NCBI RefSeq assembly: GCF_021228125.1
Contig: NZ_JAJQQS010000026.1
Coordinates: 21,033 to 85,032 of the forward strand
Direction: 5' to 3'
Length of the DNA: 64,000 nucleotides
Origin: Streptomyces albireticuli
Lineage (GTDB): Bacteria > Actinomycetota > Actinomycetes > Streptomycetales > Streptomycetaceae
Every line of letters starts with the position of its first letter. Within the stretch, counting starts at the first letter, position 1. The notes under the pieces were generated by a model, which saw nothing but the letters and a program-made list of their open reading frames with translations, did no database searches and was not told the DNA's origin. A program made the position numbers and the translations under genes. Shown here one piece after another: positions 1-8,745 of this stretch.

Positions 1-1
1 C

Positions 2-79
2 GCCATGGCCGACGCCGCCTCTGCCCGTCTGCGCACCGATCTCCAGCTCCTGGAGCTGGAGTCCTTGCTCACGGAATGA
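2..79 (+). CDS. C-terminal end of a phage head gene (partial)
   Basis: An open frame enters from the left edge and ends in TGA at 77-79, giving 25 visible residues that end LLELESLLTE. It lies 7 bases before the major capsid gene. In HK97-type phages the gene in this position is usually the capsid maturation protease, or sometimes a scaffold or portal gene. That identity rests on position only, because too little protein is visible to show a domain. The start lies outside the window. Confidence 0.55.
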   Translation, partial: AMADAASARLRTDLQLLELESLLTE

Positions 80-86
80 GGACAGC

Positions 87-1409
87 ATGAACGCCAAGGA
101 ACTCGCCGAGGAGATGAAGCACCACCTCACCCAGGCGCGGCTCATCGCCAAGAGCGCCGAGGAGGAGGACCGGGACTTCACCCCCGAGGAGGCCGGCCAG
201 CTGCGCGAGCACATGGCCAAGGCCACCGAGGCGAAGTCCAAGCTCGAAGCCGCCCGCGGCAACGAGGAGCTGCGTAAGTCCCTGGCCGAACTCGGCGACG
301 ACATCGCCCTGAACGCCAAGACCGACGACGACGGCCGCCGCCGGACCGCGTCGGGGTTCGAGCTGCCGGACCGGCGTAAGAGCCTCGGTGAGCAGTTCAC
401 CGACTCCGCCGAGTACGCGGCCCTGATGGCCACCGCCCCCAACGGGTCCTTCGGGCAGAAGCAGCGCGTCCAGTCCGGTCTGGCCGGCTTCAAGTCCCTG
501 GTCACCGGCGCCTCGGACACCTCCGCCGGCGCCTTCGTCGTCAACGACCAGCTCGGCCTCCAGGTCGGCCTCAGCGCTTTCCAGCGCCCGCTGCGGGTCC
601 GCGACGTCGTCACGCAGGGCACGACCACCTCCGACACGGTCGACTACGTGCGGATGACCTCGATCACCAACAACGCGGCCCCGGTCGCGGAGGCCACGAC
701 CTCAGCCGCACCGACCGCCCCGGCATCCGTGCCCGGCGCGCTGGTCAACGCGGCCGGAGGCGGCTACAAGCCCGAGTCCGCGCTGGCCGCGGCGAAGGTG
801 ACCACGCCGGTCAAGACGATCGCGCACTGGATCCCGGTCACCAAGCGGGCCCTGTCGGATGCCGCGCAGATCCGCACCCTGATCGACGCGTTCCTGCGCT
901 ACGGCCTGGAGGAGGAGCTGGAGGACCAGATCATCCAGGGCGACGGCACCGGCGAGAACTTCGAGGGCCTGGGCACCGTCTCCGGCGTGCAGGCGCAGGC
1001 GTGGGACACCAACGCCCTGATCACCCTGCGCAAGGCCAAGACCAAGGTCCGCACCGTGGGCCGGTCGATCGCCAACGCCTACCTCCTCAACCCCGCGGAC
1101 GTCGAGACCATCGACCTCCTTGAGGACAACGAAGGCCGCTTCTACTTCGGGGGCCCCTCCGGTGTCGGCACCGCACAGATCCTGTGGGGCCTGCCGGTCA
1201 TCGAGACCGAGGCCGTCCCCGCGGGCACCGGCTACGTCGGCGACTGGCGCAAGGCGATCCTGTGGGACCGCGAGCAGGCCACCATCCAGATGACCGACTC
1301 CCACCTGGACTTCTTCGTCCGCAACCTCGTCGCGATCCTCGCCGAGATGCGCGCCGCGTTCGGCGTCATCCAGCCCAACGCCTTCGTCGAGGTCGACCTC
1401 ACCGCCTGA
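87..1409 (+). CDS. HK97-family phage major capsid protein
   Basis: This 440-residue protein would form the icosahedral shell. Residues 1 to about 110 are charged, helical and rich in Glu, Lys and Ala, as expected for the scaffolding delta domain removed by the prohead protease. The rest has the HK97-fold signature of this family: a conserved stretch around GAFVVNDQLG, a long E-loop-like segment, then QIIQGDGTGENFEGL and a C-terminal strand region with GDWRKAILWDRE. The ATG is preceded by GAGGACAGC. The length fits capsid proteins that keep the delta domain. It is the first complete gene of the head-tail operon and all genes to about 15.7 kb follow on the same strand. Confidence 0.93.
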   Translation: MNAKELAEEMKHHLTQARLIAKSAEEEDRDFTPEEAGQLREHMAKATEAKSKLEAARGNEELRKSLAELGDDIALNAKTDDDGRRRTASGFELPDRRKSLGEQFTDSAEYAALMATAPNGSFGQKQRVQSGLAGFKSLVTGASDTSAGAFVVNDQLGLQVGLSAFQRPLRVRDVVTQGTTTSDTVDYVRMTSITNNAAPVAEATTSAAPTAPASVPGALVNAAGGGYKPESALAAAKVTTPVKTIAHWIPVTKRALSDAAQIRTLIDAFLRYGLEEELEDQIIQGDGTGENFEGLGTVSGVQAQAWDTNALITLRKAKTKVRTVGRSIANAYLLNPADVETIDLLEDNEGRFYFGGPSGVGTAQILWGLPVIETEAVPAGTGYVGDWRKAILWDREQATIQMTDSHLDFFVRNLVAILAEMRAAFGVIQPNAFVEVDLTA

Positions 1410-1421
1410 TCGGAGCCCGCC

Positions 1422-1634
1422 ATGCCCTACCTCCATCCTGCGGCGGGCGCGGCCCGCGAGGCCGAACAGACCGCCGCCGTCGCCAACGCCGCCGCAGCCA
1501 CCGCCACGGCGGCGGCCGGCGCGACCCCGACCAAGGCCGAGTTCGACGCGCTGCTGGCGGACACCAACGCCCTGCGCACCAAGCTGAACGCGCTGCTGGC
1601 GGCGATGCGCACCTCCGGCCAGCTCGCGCCCTGA
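1422..1634 (+). CDS. Small Ala-rich phage protein, possible head accessory protein
   Basis: A 70-residue protein with an Ala/Thr-rich N-terminal half and a short amphipathic helix (TKAEFDALLADTNALRTKLNALL) that looks like a coiled coil. It sits between the capsid gene and the connectors, and its stop codon overlaps the next start in TGATG. Position and size suggest a small head decoration or fibre protein. No domain is recognised and the role is inference from position. Confidence 0.6.
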   Translation: MPYLHPAAGAAREAEQTAAVANAAAATATAAAGATPTKAEFDALLADTNALRTKLNALLAAMRTSGQLAP

Positions 1635-1981
1635 TGCTGATCACCTCACGCATGGTGGACGGGCGGTGCCCGTGCGGCGCCGCGCACGCGGCGTGCGGCC
1701 CGCCCTCCACCAGCGTTCCCGTCGACGACAACTTCCAGGAGGTGGCCGTCGTGGGCGGCCCGCTGAAGAAGTACAAGATCCGCACCGCGAGCGGGGCCGA
1801 GACGGTGATGAAGTACAACGCGGCCGACGCCGCACGGTACGGCCTGACCGACGCCGACCTCGCCGAGACCCCGCCCACCCCCGAACCCGAGGGCGGAGCC
1901 GCGGGGAAGCCGGCGGGCAAGGCCCGCACGGCCGCTGCGAACAAGGCGCGCACGGCTGCGAACAAGGCACGTGGCCACTGA
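1634..1981 (+). CDS. Hypothetical phage head protein with Lys/Ala-rich tail
   Basis: A 115-residue protein whose ATG at 1634 shares one base with the preceding stop, so translation is probably coupled. The N-terminus has a Cys-rich patch (CPCGAAHAAC) and the centre is a compact segment ending YGLTDADLAE. The C-terminus is a Pro/Glu linker followed by two imperfect copies of KARTAANKAR, a basic tail that could contact DNA or other head proteins. It overlaps the following GTG start by 11 bases. Function is not recognised; the head region context is clear. Confidence 0.6.
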   Translation: MLITSRMVDGRCPCGAAHAACGPPSTSVPVDDNFQEVAVVGGPLKKYKIRTASGAETVMKYNAADAARYGLTDADLAETPPTPEPEGGAAGKPAGKARTAAANKARTAANKARGH

Positions 1982-2522
1982 CCTGCTGGCCGACCCGGCC
2001 GAACTGGCCGTGTGGCTGGGAAGACCGGCCGACGACCCCAAGCTCCTGGCGGCCCTGCGCGCCGCGACCCGCCGCTTCCGCGGCGCCGTCGGCCACCCGG
2101 TGACCCTCGTCGCTGGAGACACGGTCCGCCTGGACGGCAACGGCCGTGAGGTGGTGCTGCTGCCGGTTTGGCCGACGGCGGCCGTCGCCTCTGTCAAGCT
2201 CGACGGCGTCCTCCTCGTCGCGGGCACCGACTACGAATGGTCGGAGTCCGGGATCCTGCGACGGCTAGGTGGCCAGTGCTGGCCCAACCGGCTGGGATGC
2301 CTTGAGGTGGTCTACACCCACGGGTGGGCCCAGATCCCCGACGATGTCGCCGAGGCGATCATCGACCAGGCCCGCTCGCTGTACACGGTGGTGCCGGGCG
2401 TGCAGTCCAAGGCCGTCGGTGGCCAGTCGGTGACGTTCGGGGCGCAGGCGGCGGTCGGGGTGACGGCGCAGTGGTCGGCGGCGGTGGCTCGCCACCAGGT
2501 CCGTACCGGGAGCGACTTGTGA
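1971..2522 (+). CDS. Phage head-tail connector (gp6-like)
   Basis: A 183-residue protein starting at GTG 1971 inside the end of the previous gene. It contains LLADPAELAVWLGRPADDPKLLAALRAATRRFRGAVGHPV-like helical content, then a beta segment (VVLLPVWPTAAVASVKLDG, DYEWSESGILRR). This is the layout of gp6/gp15-type adaptor proteins that sit under the portal. The order capsid, small proteins, connector, closure, gp10-like, terminator is the normal siphovirus order. Its stop overlaps the next ATG. Confidence 0.75.
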   Translation: MATDLLADPAELAVWLGRPADDPKLLAALRAATRRFRGAVGHPVTLVAGDTVRLDGNGREVVLLPVWPTAAVASVKLDGVLLVAGTDYEWSESGILRRLGGQCWPNRLGCLEVVYTHGWAQIPDDVAEAIIDQARSLYTVVPGVQSKAVGGQSVTFGAQAAVGVTAQWSAAVARHQVRTGSDL

Positions 2523-2872
2523 TGATGTTCTTCGACCAGGACATCGTGCGCCTGCGCGCGGGCACCCGCGTGGACCGCGGTGGCAACGCCGTCCCGGACT
2601 GGTCACCGGACGCGGTCTCGCGGCTGGCGATCACCGAGGTCAGCATCCAGCCCACCACCGCCACCGAGACCGCCGCGCCGGAGCGCACGGCGGTGGTGAC
2701 CGGCTGGCACGTGCAGTCCCAGCCGGGCACCGATCTTGATATCCGCGCCGCGGACCGTATCGAGTGGGACGGCATGATCCTGGAAGTCGACGGCGAGATC
2801 GCTCGCTGGACCGACCCGGTCGAGGGCGGCATCCACCATGTGGAGCTCGACCTGGTCCGCGCGACCGGATAG
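2522..2872 (+). CDS. Probable head-closure / head-tail joining protein
   Basis: A 116-residue, beta-rich protein (FDQDIVRLRAGTRVDRGGN, then a run of short strands to HHVELDLVRATG). ATG 2522 overlaps the TGA of the connector gene; a second ATG follows at 2525. Small beta proteins in this position in tailed phages plug the head and join the tail. No catalytic motif is present, and the assignment rests on gene order, size and composition. Confidence 0.6.
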   Translation: MMFFDQDIVRLRAGTRVDRGGNAVPDWSPDAVSRLAITEVSIQPTTATETAAPERTAVVTGWHVQSQPGTDLDIRAADRIEWDGMILEVDGEIARWTDPVEGGIHHVELDLVRATG

Positions 2873-2881
2873 GAGGTGGTC

Positions 2882-3166
2882 ATGCTCAAGGACTTCCGTC
2901 TGGACACCGCCGGTGTGCGCGAGGTCCTGCGCGGCCCGGCCGTGCGGGCCCTGGTCGACACCGTGGCGGCCGAGGTCGCGGCGAGCACGCGGGCGCTGGT
3001 CCCCGACGGGGTGCCCGTCCTCGTGCGCGCCTACACCACCGACCGCGGGGCGGCGTCCGTGGTGATCGCCCACCCGCGCGGCATGGCCCTCCAGGCCAAG
3101 CACGGCGTCCTGACCCGGGCCGCCGGCGCGGCCCGCCTGGAGGTCCGGGAGTGGGGCGCCCGGTGA
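2882..3166 (+). CDS. Probable HK97 gp10-like tail completion protein
   Basis: A 94-residue protein. ATG 2882 was chosen over GTG 2876 because AGGAGG at 2871-2876 sits 5 bases before it and overlaps the GTG. The protein has an N-terminal amphipathic helix (VRALVDTVAAEVAASTRALVP) followed by beta strands, which fits short gp10-like proteins. The end overlaps the next GTG in GTGA, so it is coupled to the tail terminator gene. Assignment is by position and shape. Confidence 0.55.
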   Translation: MLKDFRLDTAGVREVLRGPAVRALVDTVAAEVAASTRALVPDGVPVLVRAYTTDRGAASVVIAHPRGMALQAKHGVLTRAAGAARLEVREWGAR

Positions 3167-3600
3167 AACCCCTGGTGATCTTCGCTGACGCGCAGGCCGC
3201 CGCCGCGGGCGTCCTGCGCACCGCCCTGGCCGGGCGGAGTGAGCCCTACGCGGCCGGGGTCACGGTCGGCACCCGGGTTCCCGGGGACCGGTCGCCGGAG
3301 ATCCCGCACCTGCCCTACGTCCTGGTCCGCAAGGACACCGACCTGCCGCACTCCTCGATGGCCAACACCCGCGCGACACTGCGGGTCACCGTCTGGCACA
3401 CCGACGCCGATCAGGCCCACGATCTCGCCCAGTTGTGCCAGGGACTGCTGATCGTCCACTCCGGTCCGGTGATCCGCGGCGTGCGCCCGGCCACCGGCCC
3501 GCTCGCCGCCGTCGACGACACCAGCCGTGGGACACCGGGGAGCGACATCGACCTGAGCACCTTCACCGTGCTCGCCAACGTCCGGCCCGCCACGGCCTGA
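3163..3600 (+). CDS. Probable phage tail terminator protein
   Basis: A 145-residue protein starting at GTG 3163, overlapping the upstream stop. The sequence alternates strands and helices (LPYVLVRKDTD, ATLRVTVWHTDADQAHDLAQLCQGLLI). This resembles the minor tail/terminator proteins that cap tail polymerisation and come just before the major tail protein. It is followed by a 53-base spacer with GAGGAGG before the next gene. No motif proves the role; order and size support it. Confidence 0.6.
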   Translation: MKPLVIFADAQAAAAGVLRTALAGRSEPYAAGVTVGTRVPGDRSPEIPHLPYVLVRKDTDLPHSSMANTRATLRVTVWHTDADQAHDLAQLCQGLLIVHSGPVIRGVRPATGPLAAVDDTSRGTPGSDIDLSTFTVLANVRPATA

Positions 3601-3653
3601 CCCGCCCCGACCGAACCGCGACGTCCTGACCACCCGATACCGAGGAGGACGCC

Positions 3654-4175
3654 GTGGCCGGCGACCCGACCAATGCCGCACTGTGGACCGACGCCGATGT
3701 GTACGTCGGGCCGCTGACCGCTGTGAACCCCGCGACGATCGATGACCCGTTCCCCTCCGAGTGGGACCTGGTCGGTCTCCTCGACGGCGACGACGGTTTC
3801 ACCGAGTCCCGGGACGAGGACGTCGATGACAAGTACGCCTGGGGCGGCATCCTCGTCCGCACCTCCCGCGCGCACTTCAAGCTGACCAAGTCCTTCACCG
3901 CGCTGGAGGACAACACGACCACACGGGATCTGCTGTGGCCCGGGAGCACGGACTCCCAGATCATCGTGCCGCGCCCGGCCCAGGTGAAGATCGCGTTCGA
4001 GACCCGTGAGGACGACAAGATCAAGCGGCTGATCACCGCCCAGTACGCCGAGGTCACCGTCGACGGCGACGTCACCGAGAACGAAACCGACCTGGCTACC
4101 GCGAAGTTCATTGCGACGATCTTCCCCACGTCCGGGAAAGTCCTCTTCATCCGCCAGTTCACCGCCGGCGCCTGA
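3654..4175 (+). CDS. Phage major tail protein
   Basis: A 173-residue protein starting at GTG 3654 behind CGAGGAGG. It contains WTDADVYVGPL, a central EWDLVGLLDGDDGFTESRDE segment and a C-terminal strand set ending KVLFIRQFTAGA. This is the usual pattern of short actinophage major tail (tube) proteins. It sits between the tail completion genes and the tail assembly chaperones, which is the conserved position. It would form the hexameric rings of the tail tube. Confidence 0.8.
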   Translation: MAGDPTNAALWTDADVYVGPLTAVNPATIDDPFPSEWDLVGLLDGDDGFTESRDEDVDDKYAWGGILVRTSRAHFKLTKSFTALEDNTTTRDLLWPGSTDSQIIVPRPAQVKIAFETREDDKIKRLITAQYAEVTVDGDVTENETDLATAKFIATIFPTSGKVLFIRQFTAGA

Positions 4176-4247
4176 GCCCCGGGGCGTGGTCCTTGCGTCG
4201 CGGTTCGGACCACGCCCCGGCCCACCCCTTTTCGGAAGGACCGCGGC

Positions 4248-4583
4248 ATGCCTCCCACCTTCACGAACGACCAGATCTCCGCCAAGGCGACTCAGCTCGG
4301 CCTCATCACCGAGGGTGAGGAACTCCCGCGCCACCAGCGGAGCAAGGTCGTCGCCGCCCTTCTCCAGGAACGGCCCCGGTCGGCGGCCGCCTCCCCGGTG
4401 GCCGCGCGCATCGTCATCCAGCCCGGCGGCGCCGTCGAGGTCGACGGCCGCCCCTTCCCCTGGCTGGTCCAGTCCGACCTCATCGAAGTCACCCTCCAGC
4501 CCGACGGCGCCGGCATGGTCCGCCTGACCCTGCCCGCCCGCAGCATCCAGATCCGCGAACCCGCACCCGAGAGCGAGAGCTGA
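4248..4583 (+). CDS. Hypothetical tail-region protein
   Basis: A 111-residue protein with an N-terminal helical part (QISAKATQLGLITEGEELPRHQRSKV is split by Gly and Pro) and a C-terminal beta part (RIVIQPGGAVEVDG, IEVTLQPDGAGMVRLTLPAR). It lies between the major tail protein and the tail assembly chaperones, behind GGAAGGA. No family is recognised. A tail accessory role is likely from position. Confidence 0.65.
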   Translation: MPPTFTNDQISAKATQLGLITEGEELPRHQRSKVVAALLQERPRSAAASPVAARIVIQPGGAVEVDGRPFPWLVQSDLIEVTLQPDGAGMVRLTLPARSIQIREPAPESES

Positions 4584-4585
4584 CC

Positions 4586-4927
4586 ATGGCACCCCGAACC
4601 GCGACCACACAGGACGACCAGCCGTTCGACTTCAACCTCGACGCCCTCCAGTCCGAGGTGGACCTCACCGCCTGGCGGGTCCACTGGGACGGGCGCAGGT
4701 GGACCTTCGCGCACATGCAGGCCCTCGACGTGTGGGCCCTGATGGAAGCGGCCGAGGGCGGCGACGTGACCGCCACGATCGGCATCCTCCGGGCTGCCCT
4801 CGGCGACGAGCAGTGGGCGGAGTTCCGCAAGATCAAGCTGCCGCAGTACAAGCTCAAGGCGCTCTTCGACGGCTACCGGCGCCACTCCGGGCTGGAGCCG
4901 GGGGAATCCGGGGCCTCTGCGAGCTGA
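4586..4927 (+). CDS. Tail assembly chaperone, short form (gpG-like)
   Basis: A 113-residue acidic protein starting at ATG 4586, two bases after the previous stop. Genes of this size and charge between the major tail protein and tape measure encode the chaperone that coats the tape measure during tail assembly. Near its end the message carries a G5AA run at 4900-4906, where a -1 slip would join it to the long downstream frame. Without slippage it ends at TGA 4925-4927 after GASAS. Confidence 0.8.
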   Translation: MAPRTATTQDDQPFDFNLDALQSEVDLTAWRVHWDGRRWTFAHMQALDVWALMEAAEGGDVTATIGILRAALGDEQWAEFRKIKLPQYKLKALFDGYRRHSGLEPGESGASAS

Positions 4928-5340
4928 TCCGCCACCACGGACCAGCCGTAGAGGCAGACCTCCGCCGTGAATACGGCGTCCGCCTGCGCGACCTGTTCAC
5001 CGGCGACCTGACGTGGCGGGAGCTGTCCAGCCTGGTACGCGGCCTCTCCCCCCAGTCCGCCACCCGCACCGCGCTCGGCGGCGGCCGCCTGGAACCCACC
5101 GGCGAACAGGTCCTCCTCGCCGACCTCGCCGACCTCCTCCAGCGCCTGGACTGGCACGTCCAGGCCACCGCCGCCACTAAACGCTCCGAACTCCCCAAAC
5201 CGCCCAAGCCGTACCCGCGCTGGTGGGCCACCGGCCGCGCGGAGAACCAGCCCAGCCCCCAGCGCCTCGCGCGCCTGGACGACGCCCGCCGCCGACGCGC
5301 ACATCGCCGGCAGGCCATCGCCGAGGGCCGCCTCGCCTGA
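4586..5340 (+). CDS. Tail assembly chaperone, frameshifted long form (gpGT-like)
   Basis: The same start as the short form, with a -1 shift near codons GGG-GAA at 4901-4906, would give about 251 residues. After the shift the sequence reads GGIRGLCELIR and runs on through LRDLFTGDLTWRELSSLVRGL to a basic tail at 5340. The second frame is open across the first gene's stop and has no good ribosome site of its own. Dual G/GT products made this way are conserved in siphoviruses. The T part has the characters of the family: Trp/Leu-rich and then Arg-rich. The exact slip position is inferred. Confidence 0.72.
4900..4906 (+). other. Candidate -1 ribosomal slippery site GGGGGAA
   Basis: The zero-frame codons are CCG GGG GAA. 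A -1 slip leaves tRNA-Gly perfectly paired on GGG, while the A-site pairing becomes GGA. The site is 18 bases before the stop of the short chaperone, and the -1 frame continues for 145 codons. Slippage here explains why the second frame lacks a start. The heptamer is weaker than the lambda-type site at its A-site codon. Confidence 0.6.
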
Positions 5341-5361
5341 CACACCACAAGGGGGTGCCCG

Positions 5362-8300
5362 GTGGCGAACGTGGGCTACGCCTCGCTCCAGATCATCCCC
5401 TCCGTCCGCGGCATCGGCGACGAACTGCGCCGCCAGCTCGTCGGCCCCGCCGGGGACGCCGGCGAGGAAGCGGGGCAGGAGGCGGGTACCGGCCTGCGGG
5501 ACAAGATCAAGCAGGGGGCTGCCGCCGCCGGCGTCGCCGCGGGCGCCCTGATCGTGGCGGGCCTCCACGAAGCGCTGGAGCAGGCCAGCATCACGGGCCT
5601 GCTCCAGGCCCAGCTCGGGGCGACCGGCCCGCAGGCCGCCAAGTACGGGAAGGTGGCCGGGCAGCTCTACAGCAAGGGGATCACCGAGAGCTTCGAGCAG
5701 GGCGCCGAGGCGATCCGGGCGATCGTCAACGCCGGCCTCGTCCCCCCGGACGCGACGAACAAGCAGCTCGAATCGATCGCCGCCAAGATGTCGGACGTCA
5801 GTACGACGTTCGGCACGGACATGTCGATGCAGACGCAGGCCGTCTCGGCACTGCTGAAGAATGGCCTCGCGCCCTCGGCCGAGGGTGCCCTGGACATCAT
5901 CACCACCGGCATGCAGAAGCTCGGCCCCAACGCCGAGGACCTCCTGGAGACCTTCCAGGAGTACCCGGTCCAGCTTCGGAAGCTGGGCCTGGACGCCCAG
6001 ACCTCCCTCGGCCTGTTCCGGCAGGGGCTCCAGGGCGGTGCCCGCGACACGGACATCATCGCGGACGCTTTCAAGGAGTTCTCGATCCGCGCGATCGACA
6101 TGTCTAAGGGCTCGCGCGAGGCTTACGAGGCGCTGGGGCTGAACGCCGAGCAGATGGAAGCCCAGATCAGCAAAGGCGGGGAGGGTGCCAGAGCAGGGCT
6201 TCAGACGGTCCTGGACAAGCTGCGCGCCATGACGGACCCCGTCGAGCAGAACGCCGCCGCGGTCGGTCTCTTCGGCACCCAGGCCGAGGACCTCGGAGCC
6301 GCCCTCTTCGCTCTCGACCCGGGCAAGGCCACCGCCGGCCTGGGCAAGCTCGGCGGCGCTGCGGCCCAGCTCGGCAAGGACCTGCACTCCGGCCCGGCCC
6401 ACGAGCTGGAAGTCTTCACCCGCACGCTCAAGCAGGGCTTCGTGGACTTCCTCGGCGGGCAGATCCTGCCGGTCCTCGTCTCCGGGACCTCCGCCCTGAT
6501 CAGCGGACTGAAGGGAGTGGCCGCGGGCGGGTCGGCGTTCGTGGGCTGGCTGCGCGACATGGGCACCTGGCTGATCCCCCTGGGCATCGCCGTCGGTGGC
6601 CTGACCCTGGCCCTGACCGCACAGGCCACAGCGACGGCCGGGGTGACCGCGGTGTTCGCCGTGTACCGGGCGGTGATCCTTGCCTGGACCGTCATCCAGA
6701 ACGGCGCCACCGTGGCGATGGGCGCCTTCAACCTGGTCATGAACGCCAACCCGATCATCCTGGTCATCACCGCCGTGGTCGCCCTGGGCGCCGCCGTGGT
6801 CGTGGCGTTCCAGCGCGTGGGGTGGTTCCGGGCGGGAATCATGGCCGCCTGGGCGGGCATCAAGACCGCCGCCTCCGTTACCTGGAACACCGTCCTCAAG
6901 CCCGCCCTCGCCGGGATCCAGACCGGTCTCCAGGCCGTGGGGGATGCGGCGGTCTGGCTGTGGTCCACCGTCCTCAGCCCGGTCTTCTCCGCGATCGGGC
7001 TGGCCGCCCGCGTCCTGCTGGCCATCGTCGTCGTCGCCGTCCTCACACCCATCTACCTCGCCCTCAAGTTCCTCGGCGCGCTGGCGATGTGGCTGTGGAC
7101 CGTGGCGATCAGGCCCGCGTTCCAGGGCATCGCGGCGGCCGCGATGTGGATGTGGACCACAGCGATCCGCCCCGCCTTCCAGGGCATCGCCGCCGTCGCG
7201 ATGTGGCTGTGGACCAACGCCTTCAAGCCCGCCATCGACTCCATCGTCGGCAAGATCAGGCTGCTGGCCCTGACGGCCACGTGGCTGTGGAACAACGTGA
7301 TCGTCCCGGTCTTCCAGGGCATCGCCGCCGAGATCAGCCGCTGGTGGTCCCGGGTCAGCGCCACCTTCAACACCGTCCGCACCTACCTCACGGGCACCCT
7401 GGCCACCGCCTTCCGGTGGCTCCTGGACAACGTCATCCGCCCCGTGTGGAACGGCATCACCAGCGTCATCTCCAGCACCTGGCGCAATGGCATCAGCCCC
7501 GTCTTCGAGCTCCTCAAGCGCGGCGTGCGCGCGGTCGGCGACAGCTTCAACTCCGGCGCTGGCTACATCGGCCGCGTCTGGTCCACGATCAAGGACAAGA
7601 CCAAGGGCCCCGTGCAGTTCGTTGTCGATGTTGTCTACAACAACGGCATCCGCAACGTCTGGAACGCGGTCGCCAAACTCCTTTCCCTGGGCAAGCTGGA
7701 CACGGTCAAGTTCGCCCGCGGCGGCCGCACTCACGGGGGCGTGCCGGGGCGGGACTCCATCCCCGCCCTGATGATGGCTGACGAGTACGTCATCAAGCGC
7801 GACTCCGCCCGCAGCGTGGGCTTCGGGACGCTGGACTACATCAACCGCTACGGCGCCCTCCCGGGGTTCGCGGGCGGTGGCCCGGTACAGCGGTTCGCGG
7901 ACGGCGGGATCGTCGACGACATCTGGGGCGGCCTGACCGGCGCCGCGAAGACGATCGGCGGGTGGACCGGTCAGGCATGGGACCTGATCACCGACCCCTC
8001 GGAGATCTGGGACAAGATGATCAGCCCGGTCCGCCGGAAGATCAGCAGCATCGGCGGCAGCCCCTGGGCCCGCGGCATGGCCCAGCTCCCCACCCGCATG
8101 ATCAAGGGCCTCAAGGACAAGGTCGTCAGCACAGCCAAGGGCCTCCTCGACTTCGGCGGCGGCAGTGCGAACATCGGCGGATCCGGTGTACAGCGCTGGT
8201 CCGGCGTCGTCCTCCAGGCCCTCAAGATGGTCGGTCAGCCGGCGTCCCTGCTCCAGACCGTGCTCCGCCGCATGAACCAGGAGTCGGGCGGCAACCCCCG

Positions 8301-8742
8301 GGCGATCAACCTCTGGGACTCCAACGCCAAGGCCGGCGACCCGAGCCGCGGCCTGATGCAGACGATCGGGTCGACGTTCGCCGCCTACGCCGGACCGCTC
8401 CGGTCGCGCGGCATTTACGACCCGCTCGCCAACATCTACGCGTCCATGCGGTATGCGCTGGCCCGCTATGGCTCGCTGGCCTCGGCTTACAACCGGCCCG
8501 GCGGCTACGACAACGGCGGATGGCTGATGCCGGGACAACTCGGCTACAACGGGCTGCGCACTCCCGAGGCGATCCTCACGCCCTCGCAGTGGCAGGCCCT
8601 TTCCACCGCCGCGACCAGCGGCGTGGGCGACCTACACGTCCAGGTCTACGTGGGCGACCGGGAGATCACCGACATCGCGCGGGCCGAGGTCCGCCGCTCC
8701 AACGGCGAGCTCGTCCAGACCCTGCGCGCGGGACGGAGGTGA
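5362..8742 (+). CDS. Phage tail tape measure protein with lytic transglycosylase domain
   Basis: This 1126-residue protein starts at GTG 5362 behind AAGGGGG. It sets tail length. The N-terminal third is a TP901/TMP-like helical region (the QGAEAIRAIVNAGLVPP and FGTDMSMQTQAV areas). Around residues 400-580 come hydrophobic segments and repeated units with W-W-T and AIRPAFQGIAA. Near residue 970 a soluble lytic transglycosylase-like segment appears (NQESGGNPRAIN, GLMQTIGSTFAAY), with its catalytic Glu in QESGG, probably for local cell-wall digestion during DNA entry. The C-terminus (TPEAILTPSQWQAL) is the usual actinophage ending. Confidence 0.93.
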   Translation: MANVGYASLQIIPSVRGIGDELRRQLVGPAGDAGEEAGQEAGTGLRDKIKQGAAAAGVAAGALIVAGLHEALEQASITGLLQAQLGATGPQAAKYGKVAGQLYSKGITESFEQGAEAIRAIVNAGLVPPDATNKQLESIAAKMSDVSTTFGTDMSMQTQAVSALLKNGLAPSAEGALDIITTGMQKLGPNAEDLLETFQEYPVQLRKLGLDAQTSLGLFRQGLQGGARDTDIIADAFKEFSIRAIDMSKGSREAYEALGLNAEQMEAQISKGGEGARAGLQTVLDKLRAMTDPVEQNAAAVGLFGTQAEDLGAALFALDPGKATAGLGKLGGAAAQLGKDLHSGPAHELEVFTRTLKQGFVDFLGGQILPVLVSGTSALISGLKGVAAGGSAFVGWLRDMGTWLIPLGIAVGGLTLALTAQATATAGVTAVFAVYRAVILAWTVIQNGATVAMGAFNLVMNANPIILVITAVVALGAAVVVAFQRVGWFRAGIMAAWAGIKTAASVTWNTVLKPALAGIQTGLQAVGDAAVWLWSTVLSPVFSAIGLAARVLLAIVVVAVLTPIYLALKFLGALAMWLWTVAIRPAFQGIAAAAMWMWTTAIRPAFQGIAAVAMWLWTNAFKPAIDSIVGKIRLLALTATWLWNNVIVPVFQGIAAEISRWWSRVSATFNTVRTYLTGTLATAFRWLLDNVIRPVWNGITSVISSTWRNGISPVFELLKRGVRAVGDSFNSGAGYIGRVWSTIKDKTKGPVQFVVDVVYNNGIRNVWNAVAKLLSLGKLDTVKFARGGRTHGGVPGRDSIPALMMADEYVIKRDSARSVGFGTLDYINRYGALPGFAGGGPVQRFADGGIVDDIWGGLTGAAKTIGGWTGQAWDLITDPSEIWDKMISPVRRKISSIGGSPWARGMAQLPTRMIKGLKDKVVSTAKGLLDFGGGSANIGGSGVQRWSGVVLQALKMVGQPASLLQTVLRRMNQESGGNPRAINLWDSNAKAGDPSRGLMQTIGSTFAAYAGPLRSRGIYDPLANIYASMRYALARYGSLASAYNRPGGYDNGGWLMPGQLGYNGLRTPEAILTPSQWQALSTAATSGVGDLHVQVYVGDREITDIARAEVRRSNGELVQTLRAGRR

Positions 8743-8745
8743 GAC

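Noticed and set aside
4873..8538. A 1221-residue open frame antisense to the tape measure
   Set aside because: It is Gly/Asp/Arg-rich without domains and mirrors the GC-biased codons of the real gene on the other strand.
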